From assembly GCA_945861405.1 (NCBI GenBank), contig CAMAUL010000012.1, positions 1 to 60,201 of the forward strand: DNA of 60,201 bases. The letters run 5' to 3'. The translations under genes were made by a program, and so were the position numbers. The stretch comes from Candidatus Methylobacter oryzae (GTDB lineage: Bacteria; Pseudomonadota; Gammaproteobacteria; Methylococcales; Methylomonadaceae). Positions 42,314-52,604 of the stretch are shown here, in pieces; position 1 is the first letter of the stretch; the number at the start of each line of letters is the position of its first letter. The notes under the pieces are model-generated. The model saw nothing but the letters and a program-made list of their open reading frames with translations, was not told where the DNA came from and searched no databases.

Positions 42314-42535
42314 GTATAGACTCAAGAAAAAAACCACTGCTGTGAAAGATTAACCCCTAAGTTTCAAATTCAAGCTAAAATAAACAACAATTAAATCGGA
42401 AACAGCAAAAATTCAGGTTTATCATCAGTTTTTTGTGTTAACCCATATAATCGTGTCGTGATTATTGCTTAAACATCAGCGATCACTGCATTCCATTTTG
42501 TTATTTCAATATAAACCAACTACAAAAGAGAATAC

Positions 42536-43384
42536 ATGTTAGTTATTGTCGGATATTTGGTCCTCTCTATTTCAATCATGGGCGGATTTATGGGGGGCGG
42601 TGGTCACCCCGGCGTTCTTTTTCAGCCCTTTGAATTTGTTATCATTATTGGCGCGGCTTTGGGGGCTTTCATCACCGGAAACTCCATGTCCGTTATAAAA
42701 GCCGCCGTCAGTCAAGGTACCGGCACCTTAAAAGCCAGCCCGTATAATAAAGAGTATTACCTTGAGCTACTGATGTGTTTTTACGCCATTACCACCAAAA
42801 CACGCAAGGAAGGCTTATTATCCCTGGAAAGCATTATCGACGATCCAGCCAGCAGTCCTGTCTTCACAACCCGAATTCTCGCCGACCACCATTTATTGGA
42901 ATTTGTCTGTGACAACCTGCGTTTGATCGTTACCGGGGTTGAGGTCTATGCGCTGGAAGAACTGATGGATCAGGAACTTGAGGTTCATCATGAAGAAGCT
43001 CATGCTCCCGTCAAAGCTGTCCAGAATATCGCTGACGGTTTACCGGCCTTCGGGATTGTCGCGGCGGTTATGGGCGTCGTGCATACCATGGAATCAGTCG
43101 GTATTCCGCCCTCAGAACTGGGCAAACTGATCGCTGCCGCCTTGGTCGGAACATTTCTGGGTATTTTGCTGGCGTATGGCTTTATCGGCCCTGTCGCAGC
43201 CGTGATGTCAGAGCGCTATGAAGCATCGGGCAACGTCTATAAATGCGCCCAAAAAGGACTCTTGTGTTGCGCCAAAGGCGTATCGCCAGCCATGACAGTA
43301 GAATACATTCGCACCATGATCGCTTCCCCGATGCGCCCCGGCTTTCTGGAATTGGAAGAGCTGTTGAGAGCCAATAAAGGTTGA
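42536..43384 (+). CDS. motA: Flagellar motor stator protein MotA
   Basis: 282 residues, four membrane helices. N-terminal IVGYLVLSISIMGGF and FEFVIIIGAALGAFITGNS; cytoplasmic loop with TRKEGLLSLE (torque-generating charge region) and IADGLPAFGIVAAVMGVVHT with the conserved prolines. It is the proton-type MotA family, forming the 5:2 stator with MotB. No other flagellar genes are in the window. AGAGAA lies before the ATG. Confidence 0.95.
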   Translation: MLVIVGYLVLSISIMGGFMGGGGHPGVLFQPFEFVIIIGAALGAFITGNSMSVIKAAVSQGTGTLKASPYNKEYYLELLMCFYAITTKTRKEGLLSLESIIDDPASSPVFTTRILADHHLLEFVCDNLRLIVTGVEVYALEELMDQELEVHHEEAHAPVKAVQNIADGLPAFGIVAAVMGVVHTMESVGIPPSELGKLIAAALVGTFLGILLAYGFIGPVAAVMSERYEASGNVYKCAQKGLLCCAKGVSPAMTVEYIRTMIASPMRPGFLELEELLRANKG

Positions 43385-43392
43385 TTTAGAAA

Positions 43393-44328
43393 GTGGCCGA
43401 CCAACAACCGATCATCATAAAAAAAATAAAAAAGGGCGGCCATGCTCATCATGGAGGTGCCTGGAAACTGGCTTACGCCGATTTCGTTACCGCCATGATG
43501 GCGTTTTTTTTACTGATGTGGCTATTGGGGACAACGACTGAACCGGAACGCCGAGGCATTGCCGAATACTTTCAAGATCCGTTTAAACTTTCTGCGGAAG
43601 GCGGTGCAGATGTCGGTGATCGAACCTCCATTATTCAAGCGGGTGGTGCGGATATTACCTCTCAAGATGAAGGCCAGCTCAACAAAGGCTTGCCAACTGA
43701 ACGTAAAGAGATGATTCCGGCTGATGCCGATAGCCATGAAGATTCGCCCGAAGATATTGAGAGGAAAGCCGAAGAAATCGAGAAAGCAAAACTTGAAGAT
43801 CTAAAGAAAAAAATACAGGACAAAATAGATTCAACCCCGGAATTAACCGAATTTAAGGATCAAATAAAACTGGAAATAACATCCGAGGGCTTGCGAATCC
43901 TAATCGTCGATGACCAGAACAGGCCCATGTATAAACTGGCCAGCGCGGAACCCGAGCCGCAAATAAAATTGATTTTGAAAGCATTGGCACCGGTTATTAA
44001 CGAATTTCCCAATAGAGTCAGCCTCAATGGGCATACCGATGCGCGGCCTTTCCCGCCCAATCAAAAAAAATATACCAATTGGGAGCTCTCCAGTGACCGA
44101 GCTAATGCCGCTCGATACGAATTGACCAAATCGGGGCTGGCCGAACAAAAAATCTTAAGAGTTATCGGATTATCATCCAGCGTTCCCTACACTGCCGACA
44201 CCGAACCGCTGGACCCAATTAACAGACGAATTTCCATTATCGTTATGAATAAAAAAACCGAACAAGAGATTTTGCAAAGCGCGGAAGAAGACACGACTAC
44301 AGAGACCGCACCAGCGCCTCAGAAATAA
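43393..44328 (+). CDS. motB: Flagellar motor stator protein MotB
   Basis: 311 residues, starting at GTG 43393 with GAAAG upstream. The membrane helix contains AYADFVTAMMAFFLLMWLL; Asp30 carries protons. A long Glu/Lys-rich, coiled-coil-prone plug and linker (about 95-150) is followed by the OmpA-like peptidoglycan-binding domain with SLNGHTDARPFPPNQKKYTN and LSSDRANAARYEL. It forms a two-gene unit with motA, 8 bp apart. Confidence 0.95.
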   Translation: MADQQPIIIKKIKKGGHAHHGGAWKLAYADFVTAMMAFFLLMWLLGTTTEPERRGIAEYFQDPFKLSAEGGADVGDRTSIIQAGGADITSQDEGQLNKGLPTERKEMIPADADSHEDSPEDIERKAEEIEKAKLEDLKKKIQDKIDSTPELTEFKDQIKLEITSEGLRILIVDDQNRPMYKLASAEPEPQIKLILKALAPVINEFPNRVSLNGHTDARPFPPNQKKYTNWELSSDRANAARYELTKSGLAEQKILRVIGLSSSVPYTADTEPLDPINRRISIIVMNKKTEQEILQSAEEDTTTETAPAPQK

Positions 44329-44372
44329 GATTTTTGTCACTATTCAGCCACCAACAAAACGCTTTAGCTGTT

Positions 44373-44394
44373 CGAGCCGTTTAATTGCGGCTCG
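44373..44394. terminator. Hairpin after motB
   Basis: CGAGCCG and CGGCTCG surround TTTAATTG, 44 bp after the motB stop. Weak U-tract on either side. It could end motAB transcription. Confidence 0.4.
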
Positions 44395-44397
44395 CTT

Positions 44398-44571
44398 CTA
44401 ACTCGTTGTAAACCCCATAGAAACTCTCGATAATACTTTTTTATCTTCCAATTTATCAGCGTACATCTGCGCAACCTGTGACTGAATAGCCAGTAAATTC
44501 CCGGCTAACTTTTCCGCAAGTAACAGCAAATCTAAAAACCAATTGTCTACATACAGGAAACTATTAATCAA
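44398..44571 (-). CDS. Possible small helical protein, 57 residues
   Basis: An open frame from TTG 44571 to TAG 44398 encodes MINSFLYVDNWFLDLLLLAE, then KLAGNLLAIQSQVAQMYADK, then a basic end. It forms two amphipathic helices and has plausible codon use. GAG lies upstream of the TTG. No family recognised. It is antisense to the motAB direction and could be chance. Confidence 0.3.
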   Translation of the reverse strand: MINSFLYVDNWFLDLLLLAEKLAGNLLAIQSQVAQMYADKLEDKKVLSRVSMGFTTS

Positions 44572-44663
44572 TATTTACTCATATTGTCAATCAATAAGTA
44601 CGCATGTATAGTATATCCAACATTCACTAATTCTTATCTACAAAATAGCAAAGGAGCTTTAAA

Positions 44664-44816
44664 ATGACTGATTTTCAAAGAGATATTCTAATAGGGCTGA
44701 TGTTTATCGTTGGTATTTTGGGTTTTCTTTCCGGCGAATTCATTGTCTCAACCATCATGTTCGGATCGGCGGCCATATTCAGCAACATGCTTTTAAGCCG
44801 CAAACTACTCGGCTAA
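44664..44816 (+). CDS. Small membrane protein, 50 residues
   Basis: ATG 44664 with an excellent AAGGAG 9 nt upstream encodes MTDFQRDILIGLMFIVGILG, then FLSGEFIVSTIMFGSAAIFS and NMLLSRKLLG. Two hydrophobic helices broken by a Gly-Glu turn. A strong terminator follows (44876-44908), so it is probably a real single gene. Function unknown. Confidence 0.65.
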   Translation: MTDFQRDILIGLMFIVGILGFLSGEFIVSTIMFGSAAIFSNMLLSRKLLG

Positions 44817-44875
44817 ATTTTTTTACCACCTCCTGGTATCCTACCTCAAACAGACTCTCTCCTGTTTGAACTCTC

Positions 44876-44908
44876 ACTCCCGGCGCTCCGTGCATCGGGA
44901 GTTTTTTT
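44876..44908 (+). terminator. Rho-independent terminator
   Basis: ACTCCCG (44876-44882) pairs with CGGGAGT (44896-44902), followed by a run of T to 44908. It ends the small membrane-protein gene and lies 20 bp from the end of the convergent rlmG. A second hairpin (CAAACAG/CTGTTTG) lies just upstream, near 44847-44868. Confidence 0.9.
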
Positions 44909-44927
44909 TGCCTGAATTTTCTGTACA

Positions 44928-46073
44928 TTACGCCAACGACACCACCTTCACGATGATGAATTTCGAATTGGCTGCGACAACCGTATGCGATCCAAAAAGA
45001 CGATTAAGAGTGCTGTGATAATCCAGATGCCGATTGCCGATCACCCATAACTCACCGCCTTTACGCAACACCCTCTGCGACTGTTTAAATAAACTGACGG
45101 CAATCTGATCACCTACCGTATTTTGCTGGTGAAACGGCGGATTGCATAAAATCAGATCGGCCGACTCGGATTCAACTTCCATCAAGCCGTCGCCGACACG
45201 AAAAGTCGCCACGCGTTGCTCTCCGAAAGCGCGCTGGAAATTATCCCTGGCCGATGCCACGGCCATAAAAGACTCATCAACAAAATGCATGGTCGCAGCA
45301 GGACTGCATTCGGCAGCAATTAAACCGACCACGCCGTTCCCGCAACCCAAATCGATGATGTCGCAAGCATCCTGTCGCGATGGGAGGTGCTGGAGAAAAA
45401 AACGCGTCCCTATATCGAGACTGTCACGGGAAAATACATTGGCGTGGTTGCTAATCAAATACTCGGTGTTTTCAAGCCGGTAACTGACCGGATAGGGACT
45501 GGGCGAGGCAACCAACCTAGAATCAGGCGTTGCAAAAATCAGCCGCGCCTTTTTTCTTGCCAGCGAGGTCGTAGTCGATCCGACCAAGCGCTCCAGCAGT
45601 TTCCAAACCGAGGATGGCAGGGTTTTTATCATGCCTGCGACAATAACTTGGGTTGTAGGGGTCAAATGCGGATGCAAGCGTATCAGCTCGTCCTCCAACA
45701 ACGCCAACGTCTTCGGTACCTTAATCAGCACCAAGTCAAACAAACCCTCCAGCGGGTCAAGGCTGCTCAGCAGACTGACGCTGTGTTCGGGTAAATTATT
45801 TGCGACGAGATTGAGCCGTGTCGCCTGCTGCGACAGGTAGGAATCGGATACGGCATAAGGACTAAAAGAACTCAGCGCCACAGCCAACGCGCCGAAACTG
45901 TCATTCACAATCAAAACCCGGGCAGTACCTGTGCTGAGCTTAGCCGAAGCATCGGCAAGCGTGTCAAGCAGGCACTCATCCGCCGCATCCCAGGCGCGTA
46001 GCAACTCCCGAGGTCGTTTCGGTAGCCGGTTTAGCTTAAATTCGCCTTGGGCAACGGTTAAACAATCAGTCAT
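44928..46073 (-). CDS. rlmG: 23S rRNA (guanine-1835-N2)-methyltransferase RlmG
   Basis: 381 residues (E. coli 378), SAM-dependent. The N-terminal pseudo-methyltransferase domain (VLIVNDSFGALAVAL) is followed by the catalytic domain with DLGCGNGVVGL (about 242-252) and LCNPPFHQQ, the NPPF motif for base amino methylation. A dispersed repeat (45928-45952) encodes LADASAKLSTG in the N-terminal domain. It lies 3 bp downstream of efpL and is probably co-transcribed. Confidence 0.92.
   Translation of the reverse strand: MTDCLTVAQGEFKLNRLPKRPRELLRAWDAADECLLDTLADASAKLSTGTARVLIVNDSFGALAVALSSFSPYAVSDSYLSQQATRLNLVANNLPEHSVSLLSSLDPLEGLFDLVLIKVPKTLALLEDELIRLHPHLTPTTQVIVAGMIKTLPSSVWKLLERLVGSTTTSLARKKARLIFATPDSRLVASPSPYPVSYRLENTEYLISNHANVFSRDSLDIGTRFFLQHLPSRQDACDIIDLGCGNGVVGLIAAECSPAATMHFVDESFMAVASARDNFQRAFGEQRVATFRVGDGLMEVESESADLILCNPPFHQQNTVGDQIAVSLFKQSQRVLRKGGELWVIGNRHLDYHSTLNRLFGSHTVVAANSKFIIVKVVSLA
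45928..45952. repeat. Dispersed repeat inside rlmG
   Basis: CCTGTGCTGAGCTTAGCCGA (45928-45947) plus AGCAT is the CTGAGCxxAGCCGAAG repeat class also found in tonB at 20314-20335. Here it is on the opposite strand to the gene and read through as part of DASAKLSTGTA. Confidence 0.5.
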
Positions 46074-46076
46074 GGC

Positions 46077-46643
46077 TCAAGCGCGGGACATGAATTTTCC
46101 TGTCTCGGTATTGATCTTGATCAACTCCTCAGGTTCCAGATATTCGGGCACCTGAACTTCCAGCCCGGTGGTCACCCGGGCCGTTTTGGTGCGCCCGGAC
46201 GCGGTCGCACCCTTAATGGCCGGAGCCGTCTCTACGATAGCCAGCACCACGGAACTGGGCAATTCAATGCCCAGCACCGCATCGTCCACCAACAAGGCCA
46301 CTATGCCTTCCAGGCCCTCGGTCAAATAGTCGATTTGGCCGTCCAGATCATCGCTACTCAAACTGTACTGGGTGTAATCTTCCATATTCATGAAGATATA
46401 ATTATCCCCGTCTATATACGAAAATTGCACCTTGGCCCGCACCAGATCGGCATCCTTGAAAAAATCATCGCCTTTTAACGACTCGTCCAATTTTTGACCG
46501 GTTTTAAGGTTGGTAAAACGGATTTTGTACAAGGTTGACGCACCACGGGACGATGGGCTTTTGGCATCAACCTGTTTAACCGCATGAGGTATGCCGTTTA
46601 TTTCAACCACCATGCCCCTTTTTAAATCACTAGCCTTTGCCAC
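46077..46643 (-). CDS. efpL: EF-P-like translation factor EfpL (YeiP)
   Basis: 188 residues (E. coli YeiP 190). Start is GTG 46643 with GAGGAG 7 nt upstream; the in-frame extension to 46727 lacks support. Three OB-like domains. The loop that holds the modified Lys in EF-P reads KSPSSRGAS here, with Arg33 at the tip, the hallmark of the YeiP/EfpL branch. LYKIRFTNLKTGQKLDESLK and IVETAPAIKGATASG are conserved. It relieves ribosome stalling at a set of proline-containing motifs. It is probably transcribed with rlmG. Confidence 0.93.
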   Translation of the reverse strand: MAKASDLKRGMVVEINGIPHAVKQVDAKSPSSRGASTLYKIRFTNLKTGQKLDESLKGDDFFKDADLVRAKVQFSYIDGDNYIFMNMEDYTQYSLSSDDLDGQIDYLTEGLEGIVALLVDDAVLGIELPSSVVLAIVETAPAIKGATASGRTKTARVTTGLEVQVPEYLEPEELIKINTETGKFMSRA

Positions 46644-46863
46644 GCAAAACTCCTCTCGCTTAAACTTGCCGACAAAAGCGCAGCAAGGGTTTATTTTATA
46701 TAAACAGCTCAGATGAGTCGTCATCAAAGCTATTGCAAGGGGTATTATATCCCAGAATTTATAGTTAAAGCCGAGTATGGAAAGAGCTATTTTGGCGTTC
46801 GATTAATAGCGCTACCGATCATTTAGGCAGCTTCCAATAAAATTGATATTTTTTCCTGTATTA

Positions 46864-46925
46864 ATAGTTATCGGTAACTATAATTACCGGATAATGGGAT
46901 TATCTGGTAATATTTATTACCGGTA
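46864..46925 (+). promoter_or_regulatory. Array of palindromes with TACCGG core upstream of the ATPase gene
   Basis: Three symmetric sites in 62 bp: ATAGTTA-N4-TAACTAT (46864-46881), TACCGGATAAT-N3-ATTATCTGGTA (46885-46909) and TACCGGTA (46918-46925). They lie directly before the TTG-started ATPase gene. Probably operator or recognition sites for an unknown DNA-binding protein; no regulator gene adjoins. Confidence 0.5.
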
Positions 46926-46945
46926 GCACGAAGCGGGAGTTGACC

Positions 46946-48253
46946 TTGAAAGAAGCGCTTAAAGAAATAATCTTAGATTATCAGGACATTACCTTAAATG
47001 CAGGCATAACTAGGCATATTGAGATGACACATGTGCGGGGCAAAGCGACTGTCTGCATAGGCGTTCGCCGTTGCGGAAAGTCGACTTTCATGTTTCAGCG
47101 CATTCAGAAGTTGCTGGATAGCGGCGTAGCGCGGCAAAATATTTTTTACCTCAATTTTTTCGATGACCGCCTACACGACCTGGAGCATCAAGGCTTAGGC
47201 GTGATTCTTGAGGCGTATTATGCTCTCTATCCTGAAAAGAAAAACAAGGAAACGGTGTACTGTTTTTTCGATGAAATTCAGGTAATCCCCGACTGGGAGC
47301 CTTTCATCGACCGATTACTGAGATCGGAAAACTGCGAGGTGTTTATTACCGGCTCCTCGGCGCAAATGCTTGCCAAGGACATTGCCACGCAAATGCGCGG
47401 CCGGGCGCTATCCTGGGAGATGTTTCCTTTTTCATTCAAGGAATATCTCGACCTTAAAAGCATTGAATATAATGAACAGCTGTCGACCAAAAAGCGATTA
47501 TTGATACAAAAAGCGTTTGAGGCATACTGGGAAACGGGCGGATTTCCCGAAGTCGCAGAACTGGATCGTCCGCTGAGGATTAAAATTCATCAGGAATATT
47601 TCCATGCAGTACTGTTTCGCGACTTGATTGAGCGCCATGACGTGTCGCACCCCAAGGCAGTAAGCGATCTTGCCCGCCGCCTTATCGACAATATTGCCTC
47701 GCTGTATTCAGTCAACAAGCTCACCGGCTATTTGCAGGCTATAGGCCATAAAGCGCCTAAATCGGCAGTGGCGAATTATTTAGCCTGGTTTGAAGATGCT
47801 TATTTTTTGTTTACCGTAAAGCTGTTCGATGCCTCGCTGGCCAGAGCAAATACCAACCCCAAGAAAATTTATTGCATTGATCACGCCCTGGTCACTTCGG
47901 TGGGTACCGGCATTATGGTCAACGCCGGGCACTTACTTGAAAACCTGGTCTTTAACGCACTGCGCCGGTTAAGCGCCGATATTTTTTACTACAAGACCCG
48001 GAGCGGCAAAGAAGTCGACTTCATCATGCAACTGCCGGATCGGTCACGAATGCTGTTTCAAGTCTGCGACTCATTAATCGATCCGCAAACCAGGAAGCGG
48101 AAACTTAACGCGTTAACAGAAGCGATGCGCGAATTAGACCTGAAATCAGCCACTATTGTGACGCGCAACGACGATGAAATAATAGATACTGAATCAGGAG
48201 GCCGGATCGAGATAGTGCCAGCCTGGCGTTTCGTTTTAACCATTAACCAGTGA
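46946..48253 (+). CDS. AAA_14/DUF4143 ATPase
   Basis: 435 residues from TTG 46946, the start with GGGAG at correct spacing; TTG 46940 is too close to it. The N-terminal AAA domain has Walker A GVRRCGKST (about 40-48), YCFFDEIQ as Walker B, and TGSSAQML as sensor 1. The C-terminal DUF4143 part has a PD-(D/E)XK-like patch (YYKTRSGKEVDFIMQ) after LLENLVFNALRR. These proteins are common and poorly understood; some travel with mobile or defence genes. It is not obviously linked to its neighbours; the next gene starts 5 bp after its stop. No toxin partner seen. Confidence 0.85.
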   Translation: MKEALKEIILDYQDITLNAGITRHIEMTHVRGKATVCIGVRRCGKSTFMFQRIQKLLDSGVARQNIFYLNFFDDRLHDLEHQGLGVILEAYYALYPEKKNKETVYCFFDEIQVIPDWEPFIDRLLRSENCEVFITGSSAQMLAKDIATQMRGRALSWEMFPFSFKEYLDLKSIEYNEQLSTKKRLLIQKAFEAYWETGGFPEVAELDRPLRIKIHQEYFHAVLFRDLIERHDVSHPKAVSDLARRLIDNIASLYSVNKLTGYLQAIGHKAPKSAVANYLAWFEDAYFLFTVKLFDASLARANTNPKKIYCIDHALVTSVGTGIMVNAGHLLENLVFNALRRLSADIFYYKTRSGKEVDFIMQLPDRSRMLFQVCDSLIDPQTRKRKLNALTEAMRELDLKSATIVTRNDDEIIDTESGGRIEIVPAWRFVLTINQ

Positions 48254-48258
48254 AAAAC

Positions 48259-49135
48259 ATGTCAGATAAAAAACCTACCCTCGGTTTCATCGGTATCGGC
48301 CTGATGGGGAAACCCATGACCTTGCGTTTGCTTGATGCAGGCTTTCACGTCAAGGTCTGGAACCGCAGCCCTGAAAAGCTCCAACCGGTTATCGATGCAG
48401 GCGCTACAGCCTGCCCGTCCGTTGCCGAATTAGTCCGAACCTCCGAAGTGATTATCCTGTGTCTGGCCGACACAAAGGTCGTCGAATCGATAGTCCGCAA
48501 TGATATTGCGCCCAACGGCACACCGGGCAAACTGCTGATTGATCTGTCCAGCATCCACCCGGAAAACACCCGGCAATTGGCGGCATTGCTGCATGAAAAA
48601 TGCGCGATGAGCTGGGTCGATGCGCCGGTTTCAGGCGGCGTTGCCGGGGCTGAGCTTGGCAATCTGGCGATTATGGCGGGCGGCAGTTTAGAAAATATCG
48701 ATATTGCCAGGATCGTTCTGGCACCGTTGTATCAACAATTAACCCACATGGGCGAGGTGGGCAGCGGCCAAGTTACCAAGATCTGTAACCAGATGATCGT
48801 CAGTTGCAATGTGCTGGTTATCGCCGAAATGATGGCGCTGGCCAAACAGGCCGGTGTTGATGCCACGCAAATACCCGCCGCGCTGGCGGGCGGCTTTGCC
48901 GACTCCAAACCGTTGCAAATCACCGGCAGCCAAATGGCAAGCGAAGCTTTTGAACCGATCAAGTGGCGGGTTAAAACCCTGCTGAAGGATTTGAACATGG
49001 CGGTTGACTTGTCGGTCAAACAAGGCAACGCCGTCCCCATGTCCGCGCTGGCCTCACAGTTGATGCAACTGCACGGGAGTCACGGTTACCTTGAACAAGA
49101 CCCCGCCACCTTAATCAAACTATACGCTAAAACCG

Positions 49136-49143
<8 letters not shown>
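48259..49143 (+). CDS. garR: 2-hydroxy-3-oxopropionate (tartronate semialdehyde) reductase-type dehydrogenase
   Basis: 294 residues of the beta-hydroxyacid dehydrogenase family. NAD(P)-binding GFIGIGLMGKPM at the N-terminus; substrate motif DAPVSGGVAGAELGNLAIMA (about 118-137); catalytic Lys in GQVTKICNQMIV (about 172). Overlap of 8 bp with the hyi-like gene supports the route hydroxypyruvate/tartronate semialdehyde to D-glycerate. The close homologue family includes GlxR and 3-hydroxyisobutyrate dehydrogenase, so substrate is inferred from the neighbour. ATG 48259 is preferred to GTG 48250, which overlaps the previous stop. Confidence 0.85.
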
Positions 49144-50175
<1,032 letters not shown>

Positions 50176-50196
50176 CTACAAAAACAGAAAATCCGC

Positions 50197-50424
50197 TCAA
50201 CCAAATAAACTCATACACTTCTTTAACAAACTCTCTTTGAGTTTATGAATACCGTCATTAGGGCAAACCGTTACACATTGGGGATCGCCAAAACGTACGC
50301 ACTCGTTACATAACTCCGGGTCGATAACATAAGCGTCCTCAGTCTGAAAAATAGCCTCATTCGGACACTCAGGCTCACAAACACCACATCGGGCACATTT
50401 ATCCTCATCAATAACCAAGGTCAT
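50197..50424 (-). CDS. 2[4Fe-4S] ferredoxin, second copy
   Basis: 75 residues: [15 protein letters not shown] and CNECVRFGDPQCVTVCPND, the same architecture as the neighbouring ferredoxin and clearly its paralogue. The insertion in cluster II is one residue shorter and the C-terminal helix differs (KLKESLLKKCMSLFG, with an extra Cys). It starts 3 bp after coaD; a ferredoxin next to coaD is a common gammaproteobacterial arrangement. Confidence 0.93.
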   Translation of the reverse strand: MTLVIDEDKCARCGVCEPECPNEAIFQTEDAYVIDPELCNECVRFGDPQCVTVCPNDGIHKLKESLLKKCMSLFG

Positions 50425-50427
50425 GCT

Positions 50428-50988
<561 letters not shown>

Positions 50989-50993
50989 TTATT

Positions 50994-52481
50994 TCAAGAA
51001 GAAATAACCACACAGTTTCGCCCCGCTTGTTTAGCCCTGTACAGCAAATCATCCGCGTGCGAGATCATCTCATCCAGGCTGTCGCATAATACCGTAGTGA
51101 CACCGATGCTCACAGTAATGGTTAAAGACTCACCCTCAACCTCTATCGTTTGCATTGCCAGCGCGTAGCGAAACTCGTCAAACAATTCGAATGCCTGCTC
51201 AGGCTCAAGTTGCGGCGCAACTATGCAAAACTCCTCGCCACCGTAACGGGCAACGATGTCACTAAGGCGAAAACGTTCTTTCAGTAAAGCCCCGATGTGT
51301 TTAAGTACCACATCGCCTGCATCATGTCCGTAAGCATCGTTAACCTGTTTGAAATGGTCAATGTCCAACATTGCCACCGCCAGCGGGGTAACGCTACGAT
51401 GTGCGCCTGCCAGCAAGGGAATACCAAATCTAAGCAATTGGCGACGGTTATTTAAACCGGTTAAAAAATCGGTGGTTGCGGCCTCTTCGGCTGAAATCAT
51501 TTTTTGATAATGGATGACGTTAGCCAGAGCGATCGAAATTTTGGAAGCAAATACCGCCAACAAACGCTGGTCATGCTCATCGATAAAATGATCACTATGC
51601 ACCAGAGCGGTGATTGCTTTGTATTCGCCGGTTTCCAAATAGAGCACCGTGTAATTATCGTCGAATTGGTTTTTACGCTCGCGCAATGCTTTCTGAACAT
51701 GCGCCACCATGTCCTTATGTTGGCAAGCCGCCTTGTCCAGTGGATGCAGGCAGGTCAAACAATCGTCGTATCTGCCCGTAGCGGCGACGACTTCCAGCCC
51801 ATCGCATAAATGATCTGTATCCGGCGATGCTTCCACGTTCGAGTAGCCTTCGATACAAAGTATGCCTTCCGGTTTGCAGTCGAGAAAGGAGCTTAATTGT
51901 GTCAACATGCCGGAAGCAAACTCGCGCATTGAGCTAACCTGAAACAGCGAATCCGAGCTGTCGATAATTTTTTCCAGACCCAAACGGGTTTTTTCCAGCG
52001 AGATGATAGTTTCGTAAGCGCGCAATGAGGCAATCACGGTGGTAAACAGTTTTTGCGAGGTCAGCTCGCTTTTGGCCTTGTAATCGTTGATGTCGTAATC
52101 AATGATGACCTGTTCTTCGGGGGCTTGGCCGGGCTGACCGGTGCGCAAGATAATCCGCACCGCTTGGTTATCCATATCCTGGCGGATGGTGTGTACCAGC
52201 AGCAAACCGGCATCTTCTGTTTCCATCACCACGTCAAGCAATATCACCGCAATGTCAGGCTCTGCCTGCAACATTTGCTTGGCTTCCGCGGCCGAATAAG
52301 CGCTCAGTAATTCAATCTTTCGTTGCTTGAACACGGTTTTAGCCAGAATAAGCCGCGTCACCGAGTGAACTTCCAGATCATCATCAACAATCAAAACCCG
52401 CCAGGGAGTTAGTTGGCGAGAGCTTGCCTTATCAGAGGGCGCGCGGGAAGCTTTAAGGTTGAGCGGCTTTTGATTAGACAT
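50994..52481 (-). CDS. Response regulator with DUF3369 and GGDEF domains
   Basis: 495 residues from ATG 52481 (GAG upstream). Receiver domain (about 25-150) with RVLIVDDDLEVHSVTRLIL and phospho-acceptor in AVILLDVVMETEDAG; DUF3369 sensor-like domain (about 165-320, LTSQKLFTTVIASLRAYETI); GGDEF domain (about 330-495) with DIDHFKQVNDAYGH and RYGGEEFCIVAP. The GGEEF signature is active-type, so phosphorylation probably drives c-di-GMP synthesis. Same strand and next to a histidine kinase and binding-protein gene, 123 bp apart because of a repeat. Confidence 0.92.
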   Translation of the reverse strand: MSNQKPLNLKASRAPSDKASSRQLTPWRVLIVDDDLEVHSVTRLILAKTVFKQRKIELLSAYSAAEAKQMLQAEPDIAVILLDVVMETEDAGLLLVHTIRQDMDNQAVRIILRTGQPGQAPEEQVIIDYDINDYKAKSELTSQKLFTTVIASLRAYETIISLEKTRLGLEKIIDSSDSLFQVSSMREFASGMLTQLSSFLDCKPEGILCIEGYSNVEASPDTDHLCDGLEVVAATGRYDDCLTCLHPLDKAACQHKDMVAHVQKALRERKNQFDDNYTVLYLETGEYKAITALVHSDHFIDEHDQRLLAVFASKISIALANVIHYQKMISAEEAATTDFLTGLNNRRQLLRFGIPLLAGAHRSVTPLAVAMLDIDHFKQVNDAYGHDAGDVVLKHIGALLKERFRLSDIVARYGGEEFCIVAPQLEPEQAFELFDEFRYALAMQTIEVEGESLTITVSIGVTTVLCDSLDEMISHADDLLYRAKQAGRNCVVISS

Positions 52482-52494
52482 GATTTTTCTCAAT

Positions 52495-52567
52495 TGTAGG
52501 GGCAATCCCTTGTGGTTGCCGTTTAAAAACTATTGTTTATTGGACTGGCACAATGCCGGCCCCTACA
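52495..52567. repeat. Palindromic dispersed repeat between regulator and kinase
   Basis: The left arm starts TGTAGGGGCAATCCCTTGTG and the right arm ends GCCGGCCCCTACA; partly paired, with an AT-rich centre. Same end sequence class as 2361-2407. It splits the kinase gene from the regulator gene and may dampen read-through. Confidence 0.7.
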
Positions 52568-52604
52568 GAATCCATTTCTCGTTTCCACGCTCCAGCGAGA
52601 TTGC

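Noticed and set aside
46644..46727. N-terminal extension of efpL
   Set aside because: GTG 46643 has GAGGAG and gives the family length; the extension has no family similarity.
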